From the NCBI GenBank assembly GCA_031285905.1, contig JAITVH010000066.1:1-50982 (forward strand): a stretch of DNA of 50,982 nucleotides, written 5' to 3'. The notes below the pieces were generated by a model, which made no database searches, was not told the origin of the DNA, and saw only the letters and a list, made by a program, of their open reading frames with translations. Below are positions 24,669 to 34,622 of this stretch, in pieces. Numbering within the stretch: position 1 is the stretch's first letter; each line of letters begins with the position of its first letter. This DNA comes from Prevotella sp. GTDB lineage: Bacteria; Bacteroidota; Bacteroidia; Bacteroidales; Dysgonomonadaceae. The position numbers and the translations under genes were made by a program.

Positions 24669-25124
<456 letters not shown>

Positions 25125-26627
25125 ATGAAACAGAAGATTTTATTTTTATCAGCCTTACTTATTATTACTGTGGTGGTATCGAAAGCCCAAAAAGAAGCCG
25201 CTCATTGGTACTTTGGAACGAATGCCGGATTGGATTTTATGAATACGCAGACGTTGAATGGCGTGACTAATGTCCCTACTTTCGACAGAGGACCATTTGC
25301 TACAGGAGAAGGATGTTTTGCTATCTCAGATAAGGATGGTAATTTCTTATTCGCATCTGATGGACAGAGCGTATATAATAAAAATAAGACATTGATGGAT
25401 AATGGCTCAGGACTTTTGGGACACAATTCGTCAGCCCAGTCGGGAATTGTGATACCTATTCCGGAAAGCTCAGACCTCTATTATATTGTAACAGCATCCG
25501 CTATGGAGGCTACCCGCAATGGCCTGAACTACAATATTATAGATTTGACATACAACTCGGGACTAGGTTCTGTTACATTGAAAAATAAACCATTGCCGGG
25601 GATAATAGCCAAGGCCGATATGTACGAAAACCTGTCGGTAGTAGGACACACCAATGGTGTAGATTACTGGCTGATACAACGCGCACGCCAATACTTCTAT
25701 GTGTGGAAGGTAACAAAGGACGGTTTTTCAACTCCACTCCTTTTCGACACAGGGGTAGATCAAGGGGTATATACTTCGGGAACATTATTCAGAGCAGGGA
25801 TGGGATATATCAAATTTTCGCCCGACGGTACAAAAGTAATACACATGGACGCTGCAGAAAGGGGCAACTCTTACATTACTTTTGCCGACTTTGATGCCGC
25901 CACAGGAACAGTTAGCAATATAAAAAATGTAAAGGCTAATATACAAAGCTTATATGGTGTAGACTTCTCTCCTAGCGGCGAGTATGTTTTCATAGCAACA
26001 CATATGGGAGCTGCAGTTTCACAAAAAGGACTGTATGTAACGCATATAGACGATTTAGTTGAACCATCTGTCACACTTACCAGGCTCGAAACCACTCTGT
26101 CGAATGTGCAGTTAGCTATGGATGGCAGAATATATGGAACGAGTTCCAGTAGTCTGTTTGCTATATTAGATCCTGACATAGGAGGTGCGTCTCCAATAGC
26201 AACTTTTACTAATTTCTTTTCATCACATAGTGCAGTTGGTGGTGCTATGGGTTTACCGCCCTTCATTACTTCATTTTTTAATGTGGGAGAGATAAGAACG
26301 GATCCTCAACTACCTGTATGCATGGGTACAGAAATAACATTTTCGATACAAATTAATACCGGTACAGGTCAAAGCCGTATTACACGGCTCGAATGGGACT
26401 TTGGAGATAACACTCCGGTCGTTTCAGAAACGGATATGAGTTCTTCCAACTTTTCACTAAAACACACCTATCCCAAGCGGGGAACTTACAAACTAACCCT
26501 CACACCATATAAAGAGGATAACCTCAGCAATGAAGAGGTAGTGACCGACAAAATAAAAACAATGGAAGTAAAAGTCGCCTCTTGTCGCCTGCCTGTCAAC
26601 CACAATACCAGCCTGATGGATTATTAG
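25125..26627 (+). CDS. Secreted PKD-domain protein
   Basis: This 500-residue protein has a signal peptide (MKQKILFLSALLIITVVVSK, cleavage near AQKEA). Residues about 25-385 look like the beta-propeller-like region found at the N-terminus of many Bacteroidota gliding/T9SS-type surface proteins: HWYFGTNAGLDF, FAISDKDGNFLFASDGQ, YYIVTASAMEATRNGL, VDYWLIQRARQYFY. Residues about 395-485 are a PKD domain with EWDFGDNTP and FSLKHTYPKRGTYKLTLTPY. The end, SCRLPVNHNTSLMDY, has no recognisable T9SS sorting domain. The partner or ligand is unknown. Its expression may depend on the AG microsatellite upstream. Confidence 0.75.
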   Translation: MKQKILFLSALLIITVVVSKAQKEAAHWYFGTNAGLDFMNTQTLNGVTNVPTFDRGPFATGEGCFAISDKDGNFLFASDGQSVYNKNKTLMDNGSGLLGHNSSAQSGIVIPIPESSDLYYIVTASAMEATRNGLNYNIIDLTYNSGLGSVTLKNKPLPGIIAKADMYENLSVVGHTNGVDYWLIQRARQYFYVWKVTKDGFSTPLLFDTGVDQGVYTSGTLFRAGMGYIKFSPDGTKVIHMDAAERGNSYITFADFDAATGTVSNIKNVKANIQSLYGVDFSPSGEYVFIATHMGAAVSQKGLYVTHIDDLVEPSVTLTRLETTLSNVQLAMDGRIYGTSSSSLFAILDPDIGGASPIATFTNFFSSHSAVGGAMGLPPFITSFFNVGEIRTDPQLPVCMGTEITFSIQINTGTGQSRITRLEWDFGDNTPVVSETDMSSSNFSLKHTYPKRGTYKLTLTPYKEDNLSNEEVVTDKIKTMEVKVASCRLPVNHNTSLMDY

Positions 26628-26678
26628 AGTCTAATAGAAACAAACATGAGAATGGATAAAGGTTATCTCTATAAGAGG

Positions 26679-28718
26679 TTAATCTTTCTCCATTTTCTTA
26701 TAATACTCATACAATGCTATTTGCGAGCGGCACGATGAATTATCGCCTTTCTCTACATATTGGTTAATACCAAAAACAGACAGGTCGCGTGCCTTTTCAT
26801 TATCTGCCCATTGTATATTGAAAACATCTATCACCGTTTTCCTGATTTTCTTATCAAGTATAGGTGTACCAACCTCTACCCTGCGATCAAGGTTGCGGGT
26901 CATCCAGTCGGCACTCATTATGAAAGCCTTTTCTTCGCCGCCATTCGCAAAGATAGCGAGACGGGCGTGCTCTAAAAAGTTGTCTATAATGCTGATCACC
27001 CTGATGTTTTCACTCAAATCTTTTAACTGTGGCTGCAAAGAGCATGCACCCCTGACGATGAGGCGGATATCAACACCTGCCTTGCTTGCTTTATAGAGCA
27101 ATTCTATCAGATCCTCGTCTGTCAATGTATTGAGCTTTGCATATATAAAGGCCGGCTTTCCGCTCTGTGCATTTTTTATCTCCTGCTTTATCAGTTCCTC
27201 AAACTGGTTTCTCATATAATAAGGTGAAAGCATAAGCTGCTTACACGATACATGCTTATGCGGATTGAGCAGGAAATCGAATATTACACGTGCATCAGTC
27301 ACTATCTGGGGATTGGAAGTAAACAACCCGAAATCGGCATAGAGCTGTGCGGTAGATTCATTGAAATTGCCTGTTCCTATATAGGCATAGCTTTTGTCTT
27401 TTCGCTGTACCAGGACCAGTTTACTATGTACTTTCAGCCCTTCCACGCCATGGATCACCTTTACCCCCTCACTCTGCAAAAGGTCTGAATACACCACATT
27501 CTGCTCCTCATCGAAACGTGCAAACAACTCCAGTAATACAACAACTTTCTTCCCATTCTTGGCTGCATTTATCAGGGTATTGATCACCTTAGAGCGTTCT
27601 GCTGCACGGTAAAGGGTGATGTAAATGCTTTCCACTTTGGGGTCAATAGCCGCTTCGCGGAGGAAATCGAGAAAATAGTTGAACGTATGGTAAGGATAGT
27701 TGAGGAAAATATCTTTCTTGCCAATTACTTTCAATATGCTGGAGAAAGGCTTTATATCAGGATGTTGCAAAGGAGAAAGAGCCTTACTCTCTAACGCCGG
27801 TCGCATGCGTGGAAACTTCATCAGGTCGCGCATCAGGTGATAGCGCCCTCCGGCATCGAGTCCCTCCCCTTTTTTCAGCTTTAGCTTAGAGGCAATGATA
27901 TTAAGCAAATCGTCCGGCATCTCTCTGTCGTAGACGAGGCGTATCGGCTGCCCGTGCAGGCGGTTTTGAAGCCCCTGTTCCATTTTCTCTATCAGGCTCT
28001 TCGATATATCATCATCCAGTGTAAGTTGGGCATCACGCATGAGTTTGAATGTATATGCCGATATATTCTTATAATTGAACATGAAAAATATATCATCGAG
28101 GCACAATCGTATTATATCGTCTACAAAGATGATATCCTTCCTCTCCTTAGATGAGGGAAGGGTAACAAAACGGGGACACTCCCTTGTTACAGGTATCTGG
28201 ATAATTGCATAACGCGGATTCCCTTCCTGTTTATCGGTAGTCATTTTCACCGCATGATAGATATTATTATCCCTCAGGAAAGGCATTTTAGTCGTCTTCC
28301 TGATGATAAGGGGAACCAGCAACGGACTGACCACCTCGAAAAAGTATTGCCTGCAAAAGTCTTTCTGGCGCTTATTCAGTTGCTTTTCATTGACTACATA
28401 AATACCCTCATCCTCCATACGCGCGAGTATCTGACAGTATGTATCTGTAAATTTAGTTTGTCCTTCAAGCACTTTTTTATTCACCAGGGGCAGTAATTCC
28501 CGGGCTGTGTATCCGCCTGTGAATCTGGGAGCCTTTTCCGCTTTCAACTTACTCAAGCGCACAATATTGGCCAACCGGACTTTGATAAATTCATCCTGAT
28601 TGTTGGAAAAGATTCCCAGAAAACGAAGCCGTTGCATCAAAGGGACACTCTCGTCCTGCGCCTCCTGTAATACACGCTCGTTGAATGTAAGCCAGCTCAA
28701 ATCCCTGTTATTTATCAT
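26679..28718 (-). CDS. ppk1: Polyphosphate kinase 1
   Basis: This 679-residue enzyme makes long polyphosphate from ATP, reversibly. All four PPK1 domains are visible: the N-terminal LSWLTFNERVLQEAQDESVP and GIFSNNQDEFIKVRLANI; the head domain to about residue 320; and two phospholipase D-like C-terminal domains. The phosphorylated His is His431 in GLKVHSKLVLVQRK, and the second catalytic His is His584 in FLEHARLAIF. TLYRAAERSKVINTL (about 368-382) is also conserved. Length is normal. The ppx gene is on the same strand 2 kb downstream, so both ends of polyphosphate metabolism are coded here. It has its own long upstream spacer, so it probably has its own promoter. Confidence 0.95.
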   Translation of the reverse strand: MINNRDLSWLTFNERVLQEAQDESVPLMQRLRFLGIFSNNQDEFIKVRLANIVRLSKLKAEKAPRFTGGYTARELLPLVNKKVLEGQTKFTDTYCQILARMEDEGIYVVNEKQLNKRQKDFCRQYFFEVVSPLLVPLIIRKTTKMPFLRDNNIYHAVKMTTDKQEGNPRYAIIQIPVTRECPRFVTLPSSKERKDIIFVDDIIRLCLDDIFFMFNYKNISAYTFKLMRDAQLTLDDDISKSLIEKMEQGLQNRLHGQPIRLVYDREMPDDLLNIIASKLKLKKGEGLDAGGRYHLMRDLMKFPRMRPALESKALSPLQHPDIKPFSSILKVIGKKDIFLNYPYHTFNYFLDFLREAAIDPKVESIYITLYRAAERSKVINTLINAAKNGKKVVVLLELFARFDEEQNVVYSDLLQSEGVKVIHGVEGLKVHSKLVLVQRKDKSYAYIGTGNFNESTAQLYADFGLFTSNPQIVTDARVIFDFLLNPHKHVSCKQLMLSPYYMRNQFEELIKQEIKNAQSGKPAFIYAKLNTLTDEDLIELLYKASKAGVDIRLIVRGACSLQPQLKDLSENIRVISIIDNFLEHARLAIFANGGEEKAFIMSADWMTRNLDRRVEVGTPILDKKIRKTVIDVFNIQWADNEKARDLSVFGINQYVEKGDNSSCRSQIALYEYYKKMEKD

Positions 28719-29276
28719 TTATATATATAGATTATCAGACATTTACCATATTACACCTTTCAATAATAACATATTGCAATAATAATTGTTTCTCCTCCTA
28801 CGCGAATATAAAACTTCTGATCGGGGCAGAAATCCAAATTTAAATATTTTTCTTTATCCAAAGAGAATAAATATTGTTTTTGATGATTTATATATTATCA
28901 TTCAGATAAAGACTAATTCAATATTTCTCCATCAGTTCTTATTATTATAAATAAGCTTAAAAATCTCAAAATGTTCATCCGGACTTATTAAATATAAATT
29001 CATCCTAAGCGAAGAAATCAGGTTTAGAAAAAAATACAAATAGCTTCACATCTATAAACCCTCATTCTCACAAGACAAGCAACAGACTGTTTTACAGATA
29101 CATAATCAATTAAAATGAAAAAATATAAGCTATCTTTCAAAGAAGGAAAACAGGATCAAAAATCACATTAAAATACATTATTACAACAAATTAACTTAAA
29201 AACTTTTCTCCCCACAGCTTGTTATTATCATCAAATGGGGACAATATATATTTTCTATTAATAACAAAACTGGGAA
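28719..29276. other. Spacer between ppk1 and the spondin-like gene
   Basis: A 558-base very AT-rich divergent spacer. It should carry promoters for both neighbours, but I cannot place a convincing -33/-7 pair. TATATTTT at 29247-29254 with an upstream TTG at 29219 is off in spacing. I see no RNA gene, repeat or hidden frame. Confidence 0.4.
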
Positions 29277-30551
29277 ATGATGAAGAAAAAATTCTTAAAG
29301 TTTGCTGTAGTTGCGGCAATCTTATTTAGTGCCACATGGATCACCTCATGTAGCGATGACGATGATGACGATGACGGAGACGATTCAACCGGAATCATCA
29401 GTTTCGAAAATGTGCTTGAAACAAAAGATTTCGTTCAGAGTGGAACTTTCAATATGAGCGGTTCTGAAGCGGCTATCCTTCCGGGACAGTCGGTAAGTTT
29501 TACATTCAATGCAGGCAGAGGCCAACGGCTAGCTTTTGCTACCATGTACGGTTATTCTAACGACTTATTCTTCGCACCTGAGAATCCGGGGTTGGATCTA
29601 TATACAGCTGGCGGTGAACCTCTTACCGGAGACAGGTCTTTGGATATAAAGCTATGGGATAACGGAACCAGAGTAAATCAACAGCCAAGCGCTGAAAACA
29701 CACATCCGGGAATTGCCCAAAGTGCAGACGTAACAAGAGTGGAAGGAGAAGATGCGCAGGGCAATATATATCTGGATGCTTCTGAGCTAATGAAACTGAA
29801 CCTGACTTATAACAAAACCAGGTCAGAGTTTACCCTCACAATAACAAACAACACCAGTGGTACAATAAACGAGACTCCATTCTCTCCGGGTGTATGGGCT
29901 GTTTCTAATATCTGGGATAATTATCTGGAAAATAATGCTCCTTTCTTTGTAGAAGGACAAATGTCAAGTACTCAGATGACTGCATTAGCCGAAACCGGTG
30001 ACAACGAGCCATTATATGATATGGTAGAACCAATGACAGGTATCCTTACAGGTATTTCGCCTGTAGTGGTGGTGGTATACACCGGAGATGTAAATCCTCT
30101 ATACGAGCTTAATAAAGAGGATACTAAAATAGGACTTAGTGAACTGGCACAAAGAGGCAGCACCAGCCCATTGGTTGAATCATTGAGGGAAATGAGTAAT
30201 GTAAGGAGTATCTACATTGCCGGGACTCAGGTGACAGGGCCTACTGAGAAAGTAGAAGTAGGATTTAACGCTGTAAGAGGCGATAAAATAGCTTTTGCTA
30301 CCATGTTTACATCCTCAAACGACTGGTTCTATTCCAATAGCTCTGATATTGACGCTTTATCGAAAGGCGATATTACAAGCAAAGTAGCCTTGTTGGATGA
30401 TGGAACTGCCGTAAACCAATATCCGGGGGCAGGGAATCTTCAGGCAGCATTCGGCGGAATATCCGAACCGGAAGATAAAGTAATCGTTGCTGTAGATGAT
30501 ACTTATCCTGTACCGGCAGTATCCAGTGTACTTAAGGTAGTCATACGATAA
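29277..30551 (+). CDS. Lipoprotein with two spondin-like domains
   Basis: This 424-residue lipoprotein has signal MMKKKFLKFAVVAAILFSAT and Cys at 25, followed by an Asp run (SDDDDDDDGDDS) that may bind calcium or act as a surface-retention signal. Two related beta-sandwich domains follow. The first, about 50-215, has QSVSFTFNAGRGQRLAFATM and LDIKLWDNGTRVNQQPSAEN. The second, about 305-424, has KVEVGFNAVRGDKIAFATMF, SKVALLDDGTAVNQYPGAGN. The RGxxLAFATM and V-LWDDGT-VNQ-PG text is that of Spondin_N domains, known as extracellular adhesion modules in animals and found widely in bacteria. The ligand is unknown. A strong terminator follows. Confidence 0.8.
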   Translation: MMKKKFLKFAVVAAILFSATWITSCSDDDDDDDGDDSTGIISFENVLETKDFVQSGTFNMSGSEAAILPGQSVSFTFNAGRGQRLAFATMYGYSNDLFFAPENPGLDLYTAGGEPLTGDRSLDIKLWDNGTRVNQQPSAENTHPGIAQSADVTRVEGEDAQGNIYLDASELMKLNLTYNKTRSEFTLTITNNTSGTINETPFSPGVWAVSNIWDNYLENNAPFFVEGQMSSTQMTALAETGDNEPLYDMVEPMTGILTGISPVVVVVYTGDVNPLYELNKEDTKIGLSELAQRGSTSPLVESLREMSNVRSIYIAGTQVTGPTEKVEVGFNAVRGDKIAFATMFTSSNDWFYSNSSDIDALSKGDITSKVALLDDGTAVNQYPGAGNLQAAFGGISEPEDKVIVAVDDTYPVPAVSSVLKVVIR

Positions 30552-30581
30552 GAAATAGTTTTTTTAAAGTCATAATCGTTA

Positions 30582-30617
30582 AAAAGAGGTTATTTCCCAA
30601 TGGTAATAACCTCTTTT
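30582..30617. terminator. Bidirectional terminator
   Basis: A perfect 13-bp stem (aaaagaggttatt / aataacctctttt) ends in TTTT on the + strand and has an A-run on its left arm. It lies between the convergent spondin-like and MBL-fold genes. Confidence 0.85.
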
Positions 30618-30646
30618 CATGTTTTTTATATCAAATAGGACATTGA

Positions 30647-31768
30647 TTATTCCAGACCTTGCCACCACTTAGTAAATACCTGAGCAGAATCTTTCAGGTT
30701 TACTATTTCACCTATTTGTGGAGTAATCAGATTTACACTTTCTTCTTCACTTTTTTTCGATACTCTGTTCAGCGGATCGTCCCAGGCATGATTACCCAAA
30801 GCATATTTAGAATTATGCACAGCAAAGAGCCTGGTTGCCTTCAGGTCTTTTGCTGCATCTACAACCTCTTCGGGCATCATATGGATATATTTCCAACTCT
30901 GATCGTATTGCCCGTTTTCGAGAATAGCCAGATCGACTACTCCAAAACGTTCTCCTATCAGCTTGTAGTGAGTATCGTAGCCGCTATCCCCTCCAATATA
31001 TATTTTCATAGTAGGTGTTTGCAAGAGATAAGAAGCCCAAAGCGACTGATTGGGAGATAATCCCCGCCCTGAAAAGTGACGGGCAGGCAGGCAAAATACA
31101 GAAAAACCTGATTCTAATATAGCATCTTCATTCCAGTCCAGTTCGATAATATTTTCTACAGGAAAACCCCAGTACTCAAAATGCTCACCTACACCTAGTC
31201 CACAGATAACTTTACCTACTCTGTCCTTTAGTTTCATTATCGTATTGTAATCCAAGTGATCCCAATGATCGTGCGAAATGATGAGGTAGTCAATGGCAGG
31301 AATATCCTCAGGCCTGTAAATATCGGTTCCCTTAAACGGTTTATTGACAAACGATACGGGCGAAGCCGCACCGCTCAGTACAGGATCGACCAGAAAGCGC
31401 TTACCATCGACCTGCATATAATAAGAAGAATGACCAAACCATACCAGGACATCCTCATCCGGGACGAAGCTATGCAAATCGGTTTTTATTGCCGGCAAGT
31501 CCTGGTCGGGCGATAATCGTTCTTTCTTCTTAAACAGAAAATCGGCCATCGTCGCTATATATCCCTTGCCCGATGTCAGTTGAGGTGTTTCGTGCTGATT
31601 TTGGAATTTCCCGTCATGGTAGTTTGGCGAATTTTCGACTCTTGCTTTGCGTTCTTTGGAGGGTGTTTTACCAAACCGGGGCTGATTGATAAAGATCAAT
31701 ACAGCTATAGCTAAAACAGCTATTACAGAAAGAATTATCAACATCGCTTTTTTAATTTTTTTATTCAT
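30647..31768 (-). CDS. MBL-fold metallohydrolase (UlaG / NAPE-PLD-like)
   Basis: This 373-residue protein has an N-terminal signal anchor (MLIILSVIAVLAIAVLIFIN, about 9-28), a short linker, and a metallo-beta-lactamase fold. The zinc motif is SHDHWDHLDY, with His166, His168, Asp170 and His171. YIGGDSGYDTHYK carries the bridging Asp, and FAVHNSKYALGNHAW the last His. VLVWFGHSSYYMQVDGKRFL near 107 and DYLIISHDHWD are typical of UlaG and NAPE-PLD-type hydrolases. The substrate is not predictable: a phosphodiester or lactone is likely. It is held in the membrane with the enzyme outside. It trails the mannan cluster by 220 bases and may be independent. Confidence 0.85.
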   Translation of the reverse strand: MNKKIKKAMLIILSVIAVLAIAVLIFINQPRFGKTPSKERKARVENSPNYHDGKFQNQHETPQLTSGKGYIATMADFLFKKKERLSPDQDLPAIKTDLHSFVPDEDVLVWFGHSSYYMQVDGKRFLVDPVLSGAASPVSFVNKPFKGTDIYRPEDIPAIDYLIISHDHWDHLDYNTIMKLKDRVGKVICGLGVGEHFEYWGFPVENIIELDWNEDAILESGFSVFCLPARHFSGRGLSPNQSLWASYLLQTPTMKIYIGGDSGYDTHYKLIGERFGVVDLAILENGQYDQSWKYIHMMPEEVVDAAKDLKATRLFAVHNSKYALGNHAWDDPLNRVSKKSEEESVNLITPQIGEIVNLKDSAQVFTKWWQGLE

Positions 31769-31989
31769 TATTTTCGTATAGTTTCTATAACTGACAATTA
31801 TTCAGACGGGGAACTGCTTCCGGCAAACCGGAATGAATAATTATCAACCATCAACAATTATGCCAGAGCTATTCAGGACAGGATGTGATTTTCACTTTAC
31901 TGATAACCCATTTATACTTATAATAGAATTTTTAATTTTAAAAGCTAATACATCAATGCCACAAACAGTCCGAAAGTTAACTTTGCCCA

Positions 31990-32994
31990 TCATCCTAATA
32001 TAGTCTCTATTTTTACCAATTCCTCGTTTGTGAACGACGTATTTTCCAATGCTTTCAGGTTTTTCTTCATTTGCTCTACCGAACTGGATCCAATGATAAC
32101 AGACGTTACATTATCGTCTTTCAACAGCCACGCCAAAGCCATTTCGGCAAGAGTTTGACCTCGTTGGGTTGCCACTTCCGCCAACTTCCGCATTTTATCA
32201 AGGACGTCTTGTGTCAGATCATCACGCTTAAGGTATCCGCCACGGGCTATGCGTGTGCCTTCTGCTATTTCGCCTGTAATATACCTGTCGGTAAGCAAAC
32301 CCTGCGCCAATGGAGAAAAAGCAATAAAGCCCGAACCGTTTTCCTTTGCCTGATGAATAATCCCCTCGGTTTCGGGTTCACGGTTAAACATATTATATCT
32401 TCCCTGATAGAGCAAACAACGTATATCCCGTTTGTTGAGGTAATCATAAGCAAACTGAGCCGCCTCATACGGATACTTTGATATGCCTACATACAGAGCT
32501 TTACCTTGTCTTACGATGTCTACCAGCGTCTGCAAGGTTTCCTCCAGCGGTGTATCGGGATCGTAGCGGTGCGAATAGAAAATATCCACATAGTCGAGAT
32601 TCATTCGTTTCAAACTTTGATCGAGGCTGGCTATCAAGTATTTGCGCGAACCCCATTCACCATAAGGCCCCGCCCACATATCATGTCCTGCCTTGGATGA
32701 TATGAATAATTCGTCACGATAAGGACGGAAAGATGTTTTCATCACCTGACCGAAAGTCTCTTCTGCCGAACCGTAAGGAGGCCCGTAATTGTTTGCCAGA
32801 TCGAAGTGTGTGATGCCATTATCAAAGGCATAATGCATCATCTCTTTACTATTGGAGAAAGTGTCTACTCCTCCAAAGTTATGCCACAGCCCTAAGGATA
32901 TTTCCGGAAGTTGTATCCCGCTTTTTCCACAACGGCGGTATTTCATCTTTCCATCATAACGATGGTCGTCTGCACGATATACAGGTTCAATCAT
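31990..32994 (-). CDS. gpr: Aldo/keto reductase, YghZ / L-glyceraldehyde-3-phosphate reductase type
   Basis: This 334-residue NADPH-linked TIM-barrel reductase resembles E. coli YghZ closely at MKYRRCGKSGIQLPEISLGL, THFDLANNYGPPYGSAEETF and GPYGEWGSRKYLIASLDQSL. The catalytic tetrad is Asp65, Tyr70, Lys101 and His142. The NADPH-binding end VTSVIIGSSSVEQMKKNLKA is present. YghZ-type enzymes reduce L-glyceraldehyde 3-phosphate, methylglyoxal or related aldehydes. It is the last gene of the run of minus-strand genes that starts at SusC, 114 bases after the GH5 gene. A role in clearing a reactive aldehyde or reducing a sugar product of the mannan pathway is inference. Confidence 0.9.
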   Translation of the reverse strand: MIEPVYRADDHRYDGKMKYRRCGKSGIQLPEISLGLWHNFGGVDTFSNSKEMMHYAFDNGITHFDLANNYGPPYGSAEETFGQVMKTSFRPYRDELFISSKAGHDMWAGPYGEWGSRKYLIASLDQSLKRMNLDYVDIFYSHRYDPDTPLEETLQTLVDIVRQGKALYVGISKYPYEAAQFAYDYLNKRDIRCLLYQGRYNMFNREPETEGIIHQAKENGSGFIAFSPLAQGLLTDRYITGEIAEGTRIARGGYLKRDDLTQDVLDKMRKLAEVATQRGQTLAEMALAWLLKDDNVTSVIIGSSSVEQMKKNLKALENTSFTNEELVKIETILG

Positions 32995-33108
32995 AGCTCT
33001 ATTTATTATACATTATTACTAATAGTTTGTAAATCAAATCTGCCTTTCCTCCGGCTAAGTTATTGATTCCGAAAGAAAGGCAGAAGTAAAGATAGTAATA
33101 TATATCGC

Positions 33109-34407
33109 CTATTGCAGTTGGTCAGCGTATTTTTTTATCACCCCGATAGTAGAGTCCGTGTCAAATACCGAATTCAATCCCTGCTCCTCTTGTGAAGGAT
33201 CGCCCACATAGTCGTCCCACGGTTGCCAAAATTCGTTGGCAGGACGACCAAATCCGCCCCATGCCCAGAAGTTGCAGCCGGCAAGGCTACCATCCTCCTT
33301 AAATGATGAAATCACCTGTGAAAATATATTCGCGTAATACATGTCGCGCGCCGTTACAGGATCATCGAGTGTATATTTATGGTTATCGCGCGGAAAACCG
33401 AACTCTTCGATAGTCATCGGTTTATTCAGCTTTTTGGCTATAGCCATATGCTCCCTGATATATTCGTTGGTGCGGATGATAGCCGTATCTACCGACCCCG
33501 TGATATCCGTAATATCTATCCAGCTCCAGTTTTTAGGCCAGATATGTATTGTCATAAAATCCACATTCTCATCGACATGTATAGCCTCGTACAAGTCCAT
33601 ATCTTCTTCCGAGCCCATAGTTCCTTCATTGCCGATAGATATCAGGTGATTAGCATCCAGCGAGCGCATCAATGCAGTCGTTTCCGACAACCATTTCTTA
33701 TAGCCTTCCTTACCTTCGTTACTGAAGACACGCGGCTCGTTGCCCACCTGCCACGACATCAGGGCAGGGTCTTCCGTATATGCCTTTCCGGTATATTTAT
33801 TGGTACGGGACATCACATGCTTCACATGGTTGAGGAACAGAGTATGGCAACTGTCGCAATCGGCATACTGAGCCACATGTTTTACGAATACAGGCCAGTC
33901 ATATACCCCTTTTTCGGGCACTTTGCCTTTTCCTGCCCATTCCAGATACTGCCCGTATCCCCCGCTCCATTCCCAGCTGTTGTTGAGGAAAAGCACGGCA
34001 TGCATATCCCTTTTGCCCAATTCGGCCATAAAGTAATCCAGTCCATCGAAAATGGTATCGTTATACACTCCAGGCCCGGTCTGTAAGGTCGGTCTTACCT
34101 TTACGGCCTGTCCGGCAATACCATCGGCTCCCACCAGTACACGCAGATTAGTAATACCATTCGCTTTCATGAAATCGAGTTCCTTATGCAGGCGTTCACG
34201 GTTACCTCCCTGACCTGTAGAACCGAGAATAGCCCCATACCAATAGTTTGTGCCTATAAAGTAGTATGGTTTGTCTTTTATTACAAAACGTCCGTTTTCC
34301 TGTTTAACAAAAGGAGACTGGTCAGTCGGGGATTCTACTTTCTTCCTGTTACATGAGAACAGGCATAACACAGCCACAAGCAGTACTGTAAGTTTTTTCA
34401 TATTCAT
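33109..34407 (-). CDS. GH5-family endo-beta-1,4-mannanase (GH5_7-like) lipoprotein
   Basis: This 432-residue enzyme cuts internal beta-1,4-mannosidic bonds, inferred from family resemblance. It has a lipoprotein signal (MKKLTVLLVAVLCLFSCNRK, Cys at about 19), so it is anchored to a membrane and probably faces outside. The clan GH-A barrel has the acid/base Glu224 in SWQVGNEPR and the nucleophile Glu335 in MTIEEFGFPRD. KDKPYYFIGTNYWYGAILGS (45-64), GITNLRVLVGADG and DDYVGDPSQEEQGLNSVFD near the end fit GH5_7 mannanases. A MNMKK start two codons earlier is possible. It follows the GH26 gene and a spacer with REP-like hairpins. Confidence 0.85.
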   Translation of the reverse strand: MNMKKLTVLLVAVLCLFSCNRKKVESPTDQSPFVKQENGRFVIKDKPYYFIGTNYWYGAILGSTGQGGNRERLHKELDFMKANGITNLRVLVGADGIAGQAVKVRPTLQTGPGVYNDTIFDGLDYFMAELGKRDMHAVLFLNNSWEWSGGYGQYLEWAGKGKVPEKGVYDWPVFVKHVAQYADCDSCHTLFLNHVKHVMSRTNKYTGKAYTEDPALMSWQVGNEPRVFSNEGKEGYKKWLSETTALMRSLDANHLISIGNEGTMGSEEDMDLYEAIHVDENVDFMTIHIWPKNWSWIDITDITGSVDTAIIRTNEYIREHMAIAKKLNKPMTIEEFGFPRDNHKYTLDDPVTARDMYYANIFSQVISSFKEDGSLAGCNFWAWGGFGRPANEFWQPWDDYVGDPSQEEQGLNSVFDTDSTIGVIKKYADQLQ

Positions 34408-34460
34408 TTGAACTTATATTGAATAAAATTATATATATTTCATTATCTATATATTAGTTG

Positions 34461-34573
34461 CCCCCTGCTTTAGCTGGGGGAGAAAAATCAAACTGTATAA
34501 CGGCTTTAGCCAAAAGGTTTTGATTAAAGTCTTTTTCTTGTGACATTAATACTCCCCACCTTAAAAGGTGGGG
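34461..34573. repeat. REP-like paired hairpins in GH26-GH5 spacer
   Basis: Two G/C-rich hairpins, ccccctgctttagctggggg (34461-34480) and a perfect 9-bp stem ccccacctt/aaggtgggg (34554-34573), flank a text with the word CGGCTTTAGCC. Such units recur as dispersed intergenic repeats in Bacteroidota genomes, from memory. Here they may weaken read-through from the GH26 to the GH5 gene. Confidence 0.7.
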
Positions 34574-34622
34574 CAATAGAACAACTGAATATAAACACAT
34601 TATGCTTTATTCAATATAAATT